DNA from: Temnothorax longispinosus
Lineage: Eukaryota; Arthropoda; Insecta; Hymenoptera; Formicidae
Length of the DNA: 64,000 nt
Assembly: GCF_030848805.1 (NCBI RefSeq)
Contig: NC_092358.1
Location: 17,558,250-17,622,249 of the forward strand
Direction: 5' to 3'
Under the pieces are notes generated by a model. That model did no database searches, had not been told where the DNA came from, and worked only from the letters and a program-made list of their open reading frames with translations. Position 1 is the first letter of the stretch. The number at the start of each line of letters is the position of its first letter. Positions 11,120 through 21,697 of the stretch are shown piece by piece. A program made the translations under genes and the position numbers.

Positions 11120-11135
11120 TGGTTATGGGCCCAGA
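11120..11135 (+). promoter_or_regulatory. Primer binding site, initiator tRNA-Met anticodon-arm type
   Basis: TGGTTATGGGCCCAGA lies one base after the 5' LTR. GGTTATGGGCCC is complementary to the anticodon stem-loop of eukaryotic initiator tRNA-Met (GGGCCCATAACC), not to a tRNA 3' end. This matches the half-tRNA priming known for copia. Confidence 0.8.
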
Positions 11136-11279
11136 CACGGTACGCGCTAAGTGACGCGTGCGAGAACGTAACCCAGAGAACAACAGTCGAAAAGGGAATC
11201 GCGTGAGTGGACGCCATTACGCACGCAGTGCATCGAAGTTTCGCGAATACGCTCGTAGAATCTATTACGCGATATCACA

Positions 11280-12690
11280 ATGGCCGGAACAAACTCAGTG
11301 CGAATCGAACCGTTGAATAAAGAGAACTTCGACACATGGAAGATTCAGATGCAAGCGCTGCTTGTGAAGACGGAGGGATGGCAATACGTTAGCGGCAAAA
11401 ACACGAAACCTGCCCTCGTCGCGAACGACCCTGCTTCTGAGACAGCCGTGAGGACATGGGAAATCAACGACGAAAAAGCGAAGTCTGACATCATCCTCTC
11501 AATCAGTCCTCCCGAACTGAAACAGGTTAAAGGCCATAATACGTCGAAGGAAGTATGGGATAGGCTACACGTCATTTACCAATCGCGAGGGCCCGCGCGG
11601 ACAGCGACTCTCATGAAAAATCTCATGTTACGGCGCATGGCGGAAGGCGAAGACGTCAGGGAGCATCTTCGAAACTTCTTTGACACCGTCGATAAACTCG
11701 CAGAGATGGATATCGACATCAACAAGGATCTGTTATCAGTGATGTTGTTGTACAGCCTTCCAAAATCGTTCGAAAATTTTCGATGCGCGATCGAGTCGCG
11801 TGACGAACTACCGACCGCGGACGTGTTACGTATTAAAATCACGGAAGAATACGACGCGCGAAAAGGTGACTCATCCGACAAGTCCGCGAGTGCTCTTATG
11901 ATTAAAAGAGGCGCGAATAAAAAGAAACCGTCAAAGGGCGGGGACAGTAATAAAACCTTTAAATATCGCTGTCATCGATGTCAGAAAGTGGGGCACAAGG
12001 CAAACGAGTGTCAATCGAAAACGAATCAATCCGAAAAGGAATCGGCTAAGAAAGTCGATGCCGTGAGTCTCTGTGCTGAGGTGAGACCCATCGACACGCG
12101 CGAAGAAACTGCGAATCACAAAACGGACGAAGAAGCCGCGAACATCGTAACGGAAGACGCAAATTGGTGTTTGGACAGTGGCTGCACCGCCCACCTTTGT
12201 AAGGATCTGTCAAAGTTCGACTATATAAATGGAACGGCGGGACAGAAGTTGAACCTGGCCAACAGGGCATCCACACACGTCGTCGGAAAAGGACTGACGA
12301 CCATCACAACCGAGACCGAAGGTCAATCGAGGAAAATAAACGTCACCGATACCTTGTATGTTCCGGACCTACGCACGAATCTTTTATCCGTCGGAAAGAT
12401 TACCGACAAGGGATACACAGTGATCTTTACGAAAACGAAGGCCGATATCGTCGATGATCGCAGTGGTAGTGTCGCATTAATCGCGCGCCGCGCAAACGGA
12501 TTGTATTACGTAAACGGATCTTCCCGTGAGAACAGAGCCGACGACATAACCTCCGCCGCGATTGTATCGACCGAGAACAATTTCATGATTTGGCATCGCC
12601 GCATGGGCCACCTAAATTTTCGCGATCTAATCCAGTGCGATAGAAACGGATGCGTTCGCGGGATGGATATTAAAGATCCGTTCGTCCAAA
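11280..12690 (+). pseudogene. Copia gag-protease and start of integrase
   Basis: The ATG at 11280 opens the polyprotein. Residues about 1-210 form the copia-type Gag (FDTWKIQMQALL, then VWDRLHVIYQ and FFDTVDKLAEM). A CCHC zinc knuckle CHRCQKVGHKANEC starts at residue 231 and binds RNA. The aspartic protease motif WCLDSGCTAHLC has its catalytic Asp at residue 299. The GAG-pre-integrase motif MIWHRRMGHLNF starts at residue 436 and supplies the two His of the integrase HHCC finger. The frame is lost at about 12690, just before the CDIC that should complete that finger, and runs to a spurious stop at 12719. Confidence 0.95.
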
Positions 12691-13675
12691 TTGCGATATA
12701 TGTAGTCGTGGAAAGATGACGCGCCCTTCCTTTTCGCGAAGGTTGGAACGGAGTACATCACCGTTATAAATCGTTCACACGGACCTGTGTGGACCCATGC
12801 GTTCTTCGTCCAACGGTGGAGCTCTCTACTTCATAACCTTCATTGACGATTATTCGCGATGGTGCGAGATTCATTTCTTGAAGAAAAAGGACGAAGCCCT
12901 GGAAGCCTTCAAGAGATACAAGTCTTACGCCGAAAGGAAAACCGGCGCCACACTCCAATCTCTGCAATCCGACAACGGGGGCGAGTACGTCAACAAGGCC
13001 TTTGATGATTATCTGGAGCAGCTCGGTATCAAACGGAGGCTCTCTACTCCACGTACCCCGGAGCAAAACGGAGTCGCGGAAAGACGCAATCGCACCACCG
13101 TGGAAATGGCTCGCTGCATGCTTCTGGGATCGAGACTATCTACATATTTTTGGGCCGAAGCGGTGAACACCGCGAATTATGTAAGAAATAGGTGCCCGTC
13201 CAGCGTCTTAGACGGAAAGACACCATACGAACTATGGGTCAAACGCCCTCCTAACGTCGATTACTTCAGGGAATTCGGATGCAACGCTTATGTCCTTGAC
13301 AGAAAACCAGGCATCGGAAAATTTGAGCCAAGATCAAAGATCGGTACGTTCGTCGGATACTCGAACAAAAATAAAGGTTTTCGCGTATGGATCCCCGAGG
13401 AAAAGAAAGTGGTAGTCACCAGAGACATCAAGTTCGCCGAATCTCGGAAACATTCCGACAGCGACGAAGTTTCGCACGATAAATCGGACGACTTCTTCCC
13501 TTCCGAGATAGACTCGACACAATCGCCAGCTCCGCTTCTTACCGGAACAGACGTTTACGGGAAAGCTGGTCGAAACGAGCCGGAAACAGTCACATGGGAC
13601 TTCAGCTCCTCCGATGGGAGATCCGATGACATCGACGAAGACGAGGAAGAAGGACGCCCCCGAGCACCCCATTGA
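12691..13675 (+). pseudogene. Copia integrase segment, shifted frame
   Basis: Continues the polyprotein in another frame from about 12691. CDICSRGK completes the HHCC zinc finger. The DDE core has Asp in VHTDLCGPM (about 12779), Asp in LQSDNGGEY and Glu in NGVAERRNR, all intact, with FIDDYSRW between the first two. An acidic, poorly conserved linker follows and this frame ends at 13675. The next frame has already resumed by about 13614-13680, so a second frameshift lies in the linker. Confidence 0.93.
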
Positions 13676-15434
13676 GGACGACGTTGTAGCAGATCGGGCC
13701 CCCGAAAATGACGACACCGCCGCCATTCCAAGCCGAAGAGGACCAGGAAGACCGAGGCTGATACGCACCGGGCAAAGGGGGAGACCCGCGAAGCAATATC
13801 AGACCACCGCAAACTTCGCAGATTACCAAGAACATTACGTTTTTCAAACGGAAGTGACTACAGAATCGGCCCTGCAGGGACCCGACTCGGACGATTGGTA
13901 TCGCGCCATGTCGGAAGAAGTGAAATCAATCTTGAACAAGGAAACATGGTCCATCGTCGACCGTCCCTGCAACCGGAGCACCGTCGGGAGCAGATTCGTT
14001 CTAAGAAACAAATACTCCGAGGATGGTAACATCGAGCGCCGAAAGGCTCGCATCGTGGCTAAGGGGTATTCTCAGCGTCCCGGACTGGATTTTCATGCGA
14101 CTTTTGCACCGGTCGCTCGGATGGGTTCGATCCGCATGATCGTCGCTCTGGCGGCTCAGCTCGACATGGAGATCCACCACGTCGATGTAACGACGGCCTA
14201 CTTAAAACAGGAGGAAATATACATGGAAATTCCATAGTACTTGATAAACGTGCTCGAAAGATTGAAACAAGAAGAAAATTCAGCTACACGCACCAAAGCT
14301 GCACATATGCTAGATCAGATCAAAAAGGGAGACACCGTATGCAAGTTGCATAAGGCGCTATACGGTCTCCGTCAAGCGGGCCGATGTTGGCACGAGACCT
14401 TGAACGACGCCATGGAAGCTTATGGAGCCACAAAATCATCGTCGGACCCGTGCGTTTATTACATTGGACAGGGTGAAGACATCATCTTAATCGCAACCTA
14501 CGTCGACGACGTCGTAATTGCCGCAAAAGACCCGCGAAGGATAGCCGAATTAAAACGCTTTCTGAGCACGAAGTTCGAACTTAAGGATTCCGGAAAAATA
14601 AAGAGATGCTTAGGAATCGAGTTCCTACGAGACAAAAATGGAATCCACCTAAAACAATCCGCACTCACCAGGGAGATTCTTCATCGTTTTGACATGATAG
14701 ATTGTAAACCGAAGAAGACACCACTCGAGCCAGGAATCAAGCTTGAGAGAGATGACCAAAAATCTGGAGAGGGATTACCTTATCGTGAACTGGTCGGATC
14801 CCTCATGTACCTGTCGGTTTGTACCCGTCCAGATATCTCTTTCGCCGTCAGCTATCTCAGCCAGTTCAATGACTACTTCGGCGAAGCTCATTGGAATGCT
14901 GCGAAGCACGTCTTGAGATACTTGAAAGGGACGGAATCAACAGGGTTAACCTTTCCAAAATGCGGTGGCTCATTGACAGCCTACGTAGATGCTGACTGGG
15001 CCAACTGCCCACTCGACAGAAGATCTTACACGGGTTTTACTTTCCAAATAGGAAAATCCATCGTGTCTTGGGAGTCACGCAAGCAACGAACCGTCGCCTT
15101 GTCATCTACGGAGGCCGAATACATGGCCCTCTGCGAGGCCGCCAAGGAGGCCATTTGTCTACGTCGCTCACTCATCGAATTTGGTTTCGAGGACACGGCC
15201 AAAACGACTCTTTTCTGCGACAGCAATGGTGCTCGAATGCTCGCGGAGAATCCTGTGCATCACAATAGGTCGAAACACATCGACACCAGGCATCATTTCG
15301 TTCGTGATGCTGTTCATAGAAACCTAGTAACCATAAAATACGTTCCCACGGACGAGATGGCTGCGGACGCATTGACCAAACCCTTGGCTGGTCCTAAACT
15401 CAAGAAATGTCTCCGCACCCTGGGCGTCGAATGA
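13614..15434 (+). pseudogene. Copia reverse transcriptase and RNase H, one in-frame stop
   Basis: Returns to the gag frame. The linker RRGPGRPRL is followed by reverse transcriptase motifs FAPVARMGSIRMIVALAA and HHVDVTTAYL (first catalytic Asp), an in-frame TAG at 14235-14237 directly after YMEIP, then YGLRQAGRCWHE and the YVDDVVIAA active site. RNase H follows with YVDADWANCPLDRRSYTG, STEAEYMALCEA and the DSNGA motif, ending at TGA 15432-15434. All catalytic residues are present; only the stop and the upstream frameshift break it. A programmed readthrough cannot be excluded from sequence alone but is unusual at this place. Confidence 0.95.
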
Positions 15435-15468
15435 CATCATATCTCGGGACATCGATGGCACACAGGTC

Positions 15469-15477
15469 GAGGGGGAG
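15469..15477 (+). promoter_or_regulatory. Polypurine tract of copia element
   Basis: GAGGGGGAG lies immediately before the 3' LTR and would prime plus-strand DNA synthesis. Confidence 0.9.
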
Positions 15478-15709
15478 TGTTAGAAATGGCGACCTATGTA
15501 TGATGGAGACAACGACGACCGGCGCCCCCGCGCCTGATACCAGTGTGCGCACGCAGCGCCCATGTATACCCCCACTTCCTTCTACCTCCTCAGTCCGCTG
15601 TTTACCATTGTCGGTTACACGTGTCCACTCTCTATGTAACGTTCTCTATAATAAACCTCTATAGTTTTATAACCAATATTCAATTACTTGCGATCCGCGT
15701 GCCTCAACA
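15478..15709 (+). repeat. Copia 3' LTR
   Basis: 232 bp, TGTTAGAAATGG to CCTCAACA, with AATAAA at 15650-15655. Followed by TTTAT at 15710-15714, the right target duplication. Confidence 0.97.
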
Positions 15710-15939
15710 TTTATTTCAACAATATCTTTTGAATATTATAATGGGACTTTAGTATTATACATAAATTTAAAGAGTATTTTAATAGATTGTACGTTTTCAT
15801 TATCTTGGAAAAGTTAGCAATTTATTGCCTTCTGTAATTTTCATAAAATGTTGTCTGATGTCTCATGCACTTTACACATTTTTAAAATATTTTTTATTAC
15901 AAGGATGACATCTTAAAACTACAGTAAGGCTTAGTTAAA

Positions 15940-16835
15940 ACTAGGTATTAATTAATTTTTTATTATTTATTACGAAAATTGCAAAATGGTAGAATTTTCC
16001 TTTTTAGTTTGACTCAATCTATCTTCAGACTTTGGCTGTGTCAATAATTACTAGACACCATGTATAACAATGTGAAATTAAGAACCCCATGATTAACGTC
16101 TGTAACATTTTATTTACAATAGTCCATGATTAACGCTTCTGGCACTTAATTAAAATTATAGTTTAGCTTATGTTTAACGCCTCTGGCATTTTATTAACAG
16201 TAGCCAGCATACAATTTAAGTACTATAATTTTCAATGAGTGTTAGTACGTACTAGTTTATCCAACAAAAAATAGATTAACTTATCCATGCTTTTTTTTCA
16301 AAAAAATATAGATTGATCATGTAGCTTTCTTAATTTCTCATTGTTATATACGGTGTCTAGTAATTATTGACACAACCAAAGTCTAAAGATAGATTGAGAC
16401 AAACTGAAAAATTCTACCATTTTGCGATTTTTGTAATAAATAATAAGAAATTAATTAATACCTAAAGACTTGCGAATCAACATGCGTTCGCACGATTCGG
16501 CGAGAAGAGACAGCTCAGCGTTTACCGTTACTATAGGTGTGTGGCAAGGAATTTAGAAGTGCTCTGTAAACAACAATGGTTATACGCGGTCACGTGGATA
16601 ACGCTGAATCTTTGCTTAGCGTGCGAACTTTACCATCGGTAAACACTAGGCTGTCTCTTCTCGCTGAATCGTGCTTTGAGGTACACCCTGATTCGCGGAT
16701 CTTTATTAATTAATTTCTCATTATTTATTGCGAAAGTTGCGAAACGGTATATAGTATCTACTTTATTTTCTAGTTTGACCCAGTCTACCTTCACACTTTC
16801 GGCTGTATCAATAATTACCGGACACCCTGAATATG
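15940..16835. repeat. Cluster of mariner-like inverted repeat arms
   Basis: Three copies of an approximately 110-bp sequence with TCAATAATTAC next to a GACACC motif: about 15951-16062 (plus), 16349-16460 (inverted) and 16707-16829 (plus, diverged). The first two form an inverted-repeat element with an internal spacer rich in GATTAACGYCTCTGGCA variants. Ends of the type CCGGACACCCTG are common in insect mariner-like MITEs. The assignment is inference. Confidence 0.6.
16468..16700. mobile_element. Short inverted-repeat element between mariner-like arms
   Basis: Arms of about 60 bp: GATTCGGCGAGAAGAGACAG on the left pairs with CTGTCTCTTCTCGCTGAATC on the right, extended by GCGAATCA and TGATTCGC at the outside. 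About 230 bp in all, with a higher GC content than its flanks and no coding potential. Flanked by ATTAATTAA-type sequence on both sides. Confidence 0.6.
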
Positions 16836-17139
16836 TTACACACATATTTAATATATTTAAATGTAATACGTTCTCATGTGTCACTGTTGTTTGATCACAT
16901 TGCTACCATTTTATGTTTACGCATATCTATATTTACCATAATGTCGCGAAACACGTAGAAAAAAGCGTGCATTCTTCTAATTATATAAAATAGATCTCTA
17001 CATCTACAAAGTCTTTTATATTCAAGATATGAAAAGAAAAGTCAATTAACTTTAATATAATTATTTTAATAATTAATTTAAAAAATTAATTTTTGTTAGA
17101 TAATTCTTGCAATGTTATAATACAAATGGCAGAGAAAAG
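16836..17139. other. AT-rich spacer
   Basis: No gene or repeat is recognised. Confidence 0.5.
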
Positions 17140-17292
17140 CAATAATGTTGTTAATCCCTTCTTAGTGGGTGCTTACGTCATGAGAGGAATACACTCTCCA
17201 AATTTCATGTTTCTAGGTTCAGGGGTTTGGGCTGGGCGTTGATGAGTGTCAGTCAGTCAGTCAGTCAGGACATCTTCCTTTATATATATAGA
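17140..17292 (-). mobile_element. Truncated Helitron, 5' end only
   Basis: Read on the minus strand the element starts TCTATATATATAAAGG at 17292, preceded by A, as Helitrons insert between A and T. A GACT tetramer array follows (about 17248-17268), then CATCAACGCCCAGCCC and CCTAGAAACATGAAATT, shared with the Helitron at 46776. Homology stops after AGAAGGGA near 17150, so the 3' end is missing. Confidence 0.7.
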
Positions 17293-17691
17293 TTAAGATA
17301 AAAATATATTTCACATTTATACATATAATACTAATAAAAAAAATTTTATTATACATATGTATCATAGGTACATAGATATTTCGCGTTTTATTTACATCCA
17401 CTAATTACATACAAATGTTTCGAGAAACAAGTTGAGTAGTCTCGAATCGTTTTATTTCTCCAATGCTCAACGGAAGAGATATTTTAAATAACGTTCACCA
17501 AATAAGCGCTGCTCTTTACATGCATATTCATACATAAACCGCGCGCTTGGTAGTGAGAATGTAGCGTTTGCATTCTGACACATACTATTAGGCGCGCAGT
17601 TTACGAATGTACATTTATCTAAAGAATCATATCGGTTGGGTGAATATTATTTAATATAAAGTACAGAGTTGAATATATGTTAATAAAAAAT
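17293..17691. other. AT-rich spacer
   Basis: No gene or complete repeat is recognised. Confidence 0.5.
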
Positions 17692-18336
17692 ATTTTATAA
17701 AAACATATATAAACAGGATGATAAAAAAAACTGTATAAACAAACTCGGGAACAAGATGAACAACTTTTTCCCGGGGGAGAACGGTTGAAAATACCTCGTT
17801 CAGATTCGAAAAGGTCGCGAAGAATGTGGGATGATGAGTTTGTACAAAATTGAAAAGACATGTAATCCACGGAATCCACCAAACGTGATTTATTGGTGAT
17901 TGTAGCATGATAGCGCGCGTATGATACAGAGTGCCATTGTGGTAACTAGCAGCAATTGTTCCAAGTTTCCACCGTCGAATTCACAGCGTTTCTACATAGA
18001 AGCTCGTACACGTCCAAAGATTTCTGGCGTGTCTCATATCGACGCTGCCGTAACCGCTGGCCTTCCAACGATCATACTACAATCACCCATGAAACACGTT
18101 TTGTGGATTACATGTCTCTTCATTTTTGTTCAAACTCTCCATCTCACATCCTTGATCGACCAACCTTTAGAATCTAAAAAAAGTATTTCTGACCACGCGT
18201 TCCCCCCCGGGAAAAAGTTGTTCATCTTGTTTCCCTGAACTGCGCGCTTTGTAAACACTAGAACTCCGGAGGTTAACCTATATTTTATAAAAACATATAT
18301 AAACAGGATGATAAAAAAAATTGTATAAACAAACTC
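17692..18336. repeat. 56-bp direct repeats flanking a diverged 500-bp inverted repeat
   Basis: The direct repeats at 17692-17747 and 18281-18336 (TATTTTATAAAAACATATAT...) differ at one base. Between them, 17748-17910 and about 18070-18237 are inverted copies of each other (ACAAGATGAACAACTTTTTC on the left against GAAAAAGTTGTTCATCTTGT on the right) with substitutions and indels. The open frames on each arm are mutual mirror images and not genes. The origin is unknown. Confidence 0.7.
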
Positions 18337-19020
18337 CTAACCTATATTTATTTCTACCGAAGAAATCTTAGAAAAGAAAAGAGAAAAAGAAAAAACAAAT
18401 TAATAAAATTAATTATCTATGTAATTTCAATAAAAGTCAGGGAACATTTTAGAAATTAAGATGTTTTAAAAATGAGTAATAATAAATTATTTAAAAATGT
18501 TAAACGGGTCATTTCTCTCTCTCTCGACTCCCTTAATTAATTATGTAGAAGACTTTTTAAATCTGAAAATTCAATATATACGAAAAATTTTTATAAAAAC
18601 ATCGCATTCGATTGGTAAAACAGTCGACTTCACGAATATGCGGCTAAGTTTGATAGCTGCACAAAGTGCGAAGTAAATATATTTGTGAAACGTTATTTCT
18701 CCTGCAGCTATAGATGGAATAACATCGAAAACTTTAAGCTGATTTATTGTTGTCGCGTAACTAGTTTGCGCAAAATAACCGCCGTTCACCGAACTTCTGT
18801 TAACGGGTAACTTTCGTTCTCGCTAGTTCTTGTCGCTCGATATAGTGACTCCTGAGTAACGAGCAACCTGGACTTGCGAATGATTAGTTTTTTCGGATAA
18901 ATTTCCAGTGAAGTAATAACTCGCAACTTTTCCGGTGACAATATTAATATCGATTTTCTTTACAAATGACAAGCGAGAATTATTATTCGTTAAAGATAAA
19001 AAATCTCTTTGTTTTTAAAA
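18337..19020. other. AT-rich spacer
   Basis: No gene is recognised. There is a short (CT)n tract at about 18513-18524. Confidence 0.5.
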
Positions 19021-19028
19021 CTATTAAC

Positions 19029-19560
19029 GGTAATTGTGTACATGGAGGGGACCACCTTGGATGACCTTGATATTTTAGTATGTTGTCAAGGTCACCCTTT
19101 TGAGTGACCTTCAGAAAGTTTTAGCTCGCGCTCGTTGTTATTCAAAAGTTATTTTAGCAGCGAATTAGTTATAATATTAAAGCAGTTATTAAAGCATCGA
19201 ATCGTTGCTTTCTGCTCGAAACGAGGTCTACAATTGTTGTTCTATGAACATCGTATAATAATTTCACAGAAAACGCGTGGACTCGTGAATGGTGGAGCTG
19301 AAAACAATGATTTACTGCTTTAAAAAACTTTTCTTTGTTCATGCATGTAGGTACTATTTCGACATACCTATATATTAGTTATTTATGCCTTTTAATACTC
19401 AAAATAACTGCTACATTTCTCAAATTTTTTTGTTAATAACTTTTGACTAAACAACGAATGCGGACTAAAACCTTTTGAAGGTCACTCGGGAGGGTGACTT
19501 TGACAACATACTCAAATATCAAGGTCATCCAAGGTGGTTTCCTCCATGTATACAATTACC
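19029..19560. mobile_element. Short non-autonomous Merlin relative
   Basis: 532 bp with inverted ends GGTAATTGTGTACATGGAG and complement, then GGACCACCTTGGATGACC and the TGTTGTCAAGGTCACC palindrome shared with the element at 6215. Flanked by a perfect 8-bp duplication CTATTAAC (19021-19028 and 19561-19568). No transposase; the short open frame inside is not a gene. Confidence 0.9.
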
Positions 19561-19587
19561 CTATTAACAATAAATATTTTTTATTTG

Positions 19588-20124
19588 CGACCTAACTAGC
19601 CATCTTTGTTAATTATTATCGTCACGAGCATTGGTTTTGGTCCTTCTCACTCGATTAATATTTATTGATTATTGCGATGAATATTATCACGTGCTTCAGT
19701 GGTCGAATTGGTAAAGACGCCCGTCACGGATTGGAGGGAGGTGCAAGTTTGAACATTGGTTTGAGTGATATTTTTCGCAAACTTTACAGTAATTTAAAAA
19801 TAATACTTATTAGCATCAAAAGTTATACATTGATTAAGAAGAACTAAAACCAATGATTGAAACGTTGTGACAATTATTATAATTAACCTTTAACTGCACG
19901 GGCAGGGACCGCAAACGCTATTTTTTGTCATGTATTATTTCAGTTATGCAAGATATCAGTTATGTGTTTTATTTATTATGTATACTCTAAAATTTATATA
20001 TCTTACATTACTTTTAGAGAAAACAAAGAAACTTGTGGGGTTCTCTGCAGATCTCACCTGTGGCTATATGTTACTAAAATAACGCGTGTATTTTACAGGT
20101 TAATAAAGATGGCCAGTTAGGTCG
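19588..20124. mobile_element. MITE-like inverted-repeat element
   Basis: Outer ends CGACCTAACTAGCCATCTTT and AAAGATGGCCAGTTAGGTCG are inverted repeats with one mismatch. A second, inner pairing (GTTAATTATTAT near 19609 against ATAATTATAATTAAC near 19873-19886, and CATTGGTTTTGG against AACTAAAACCAATG) makes a hairpin around a tRNA-like segment. Non-coding. Confidence 0.6.
19690..19770 (+). ncRNA. Degenerate tRNA-like sequence (tRNA or SINE relic)
   Basis: TGGTCGAATTGG resembles a Pol III A box and AGTTTGAACAT, 46 bases later, a degraded B box. The order and spacing are tRNA-like but the acceptor and anticodon stems do not form convincingly. Probably a tRNA-derived relic lying in the loop of the surrounding inverted repeat. 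Confidence 0.35.
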
Positions 20125-21448
20125 AATATGTAATAAATCTTTGTTGTTCATTATTTATTACTGACAAAGTAAAAGTTTCTGATTTGGTTTAAAACTACTG
20201 TTTTATTACAGTTTTAATATAACATGTAAATATGTATTGCATTCTTAATATGTAATATTATATTCTATTTATGTACCCACTAAAAAAATCTTTAACGTTG
20301 ACACGTTATCAATTAATCGTTTTAATTTTGCAATATATAAACTTTGCAAATGGCATATTATTAAGTCTTTCTGTGATAAATTAATACCTTTAATATGACA
20401 ATATAAAATATAATTGATTGATATGATATTGAAACATAATAACTGCAACATTAAGTTTGTGTAATAGGGTTTACAAATTATATTATTGCTGTTATATGTT
20501 TATATAACTTGATTAAAAAATTCTTTATTTTATTAAATTAAAAATATACATTAGAATTCATGATCTTGAATAGCATTAACATGCACAATAAAAATAGATT
20601 AAATGTTTGATTTTATACGTCAAATACGTAGTAGAGAATATTTGTCGTTCCCCACATATCCCGACTTTCAGTAAAAACAGATACCGGATTGTTAAAATTA
20701 AAAGCTTTATTCCGGGAAAGAGCTTCGCAACTCCGGGGAAACGAATGGTCAGCGTTCCCAGCTGATTTCACAAACATTAAAATCAGCGGCGCGGGATCGT
20801 GTTGTCGCCAGAATTTACGAGCGTGTTTGGCCGGATTGTGTATTTTTCGGTTTGACGGGCGGGGAACTCTCTATACAGCCACACTGACGCGCGCGGATTT
20901 GCAGCCGTATCCACAACTTCGCTCTCATACTCCTTGAACTCGACGTCAACAGCGTACGTTGAGCAACACATTCGACCGTGGTGGTGCTTGAGAATACGAG
21001 GGGGCCGAAGTCTGTCATTTGATCTTTCGGTCCCATGACACCAAGTCGTGCTCGTACACGTGCTATTGTAGCGAGACATTGTACAAATGAATGGCTCCGG
21101 GGAATAGTAGGGCATTAATCCATCGAAATTGAACGTCTACCTTATTCTTCGCTATCGCTCTTCCGGAGAACTGCTCGTTCCGATCGAAAAATTATTGTTT
21201 GCGTTGACATTATTACGTTTAAATTGCTCACGCTTGCGATATTTGAACATATGTGAAATATATAGCGGAAAAATAAAATGTAATTAAAAAGAGACTGCAG
21301 TTTATTTAAAATCAGAATTTCGTGTTAAATGTATTACGCGACGTATTATATGACATTAATTATGGTATGAAATATAAAAGTGGAAGTCTAAAAGTATAAA
21401 TATTAGGTACTAAAAACTATACCAAACTGTACAAAAAAAAAGAACAAA
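20125..21448. other. Intronic sequence before second receptor exon
   Basis: AT-rich to about 20670, then a 450-bp stretch of higher GC (20690-21140) with no recognisable protein, repeat or RNA. The stretch is a candidate conserved noncoding element only by composition. Confidence 0.45.
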
Positions 21449-21481
21449 TTGGTTAGCGTGCGCGCATTTATTTGTTTTCAG

Positions 21482-21697
21482 GTCTCAAGCTCAGTCGGTC
21501 AATCGCCGTGCGGGGCCGTGAAAGAAGAGAAGGGTATGCAACGATTAGAGGCCATGTTGTACGTTCTGGACCAAATTAACGCCGATACAGAACTTCTGCC
21601 GAACACAACGCTGGGTGCTCTCATCCTCGATTCTTGCAGCAGCGACACTTACGCTCTGGATCAAAGTATGGAATTCGTCAGATCGTACATGAATCAA
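21482..21697 (+). CDS. mGluR: Metabotropic glutamate receptor-like, second coding exon
   Basis: This exon is 216 nt (72 codons, phase 0 at both ends), with acceptor TTTTCAG ending at 21481 and donor GTAAGT at 21698. It encodes the continuation of lobe 1 of the ligand-binding domain, including PCGAVKEEKGMQRLEAML, LLPNTTLGALILDSCSSDTY and ALDQSMEFVRSYMNQ, a strong family signature. The Cys of PCG and the Cys of LDSCS align with the conserved intra-lobe disulfide (C67 and C109 of mammalian mGluR1). The Arg of GMQR aligns with R78, which contacts the distal carboxylate of glutamate. NTT is a possible N-glycosylation site. No following exon (rest of flytrap, cysteine-rich domain, seven transmembrane helices) is recognised before the window ends. 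Confidence 0.88.

Larger units (their letters stand above)
10885..15709 (+). mobile_element. Ty1/copia LTR retrotransposon, full length
   Basis: The complete structure is present: 5' LTR (10885-11118), primer binding site, gag-protease, integrase, reverse transcriptase, RNase H, polypurine tract and 3' LTR (15478-15709), flanked by a perfect 5-bp duplication TTTAT (10880-10884 and 15710-15714). The domain order (integrase before reverse transcriptase) defines the copia group. The LTRs differ by one substitution and one 2-bp indel, so insertion was recent. The coding region nevertheless has two frameshifts and one nonsense codon, so this copy should not encode a functional polyprotein. It lies in the sense orientation inside the receptor intron. 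Confidence 0.97.
1772..21481 (+). other. 19.7-kb intron of the receptor gene
   Basis: The interval between the donor at 1772 and the acceptor at 21481 is bounded by two exons that join in phase. It is packed with mobile elements listed separately, including a complete copia element in the sense orientation of the host gene. Outside those elements no coding sequence is recognised. Confidence 0.8.

Noticed and set aside
14235..14237. Programmed stop-codon readthrough in copia pol
   Set aside because: Copia elements do not regulate at this place within reverse transcriptase; with two frameshifts also present a nonsense mutation is simpler.
15026..15372. Extra open frames overlapping the RNase H region
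   Set aside because: Shadows of the copia pol frame.
17619..18238. Open frames of 73-105 codons on both strands
   Set aside because: They lie on the two arms of an inverted repeat and mirror each other; codon content is explained by the repeat.
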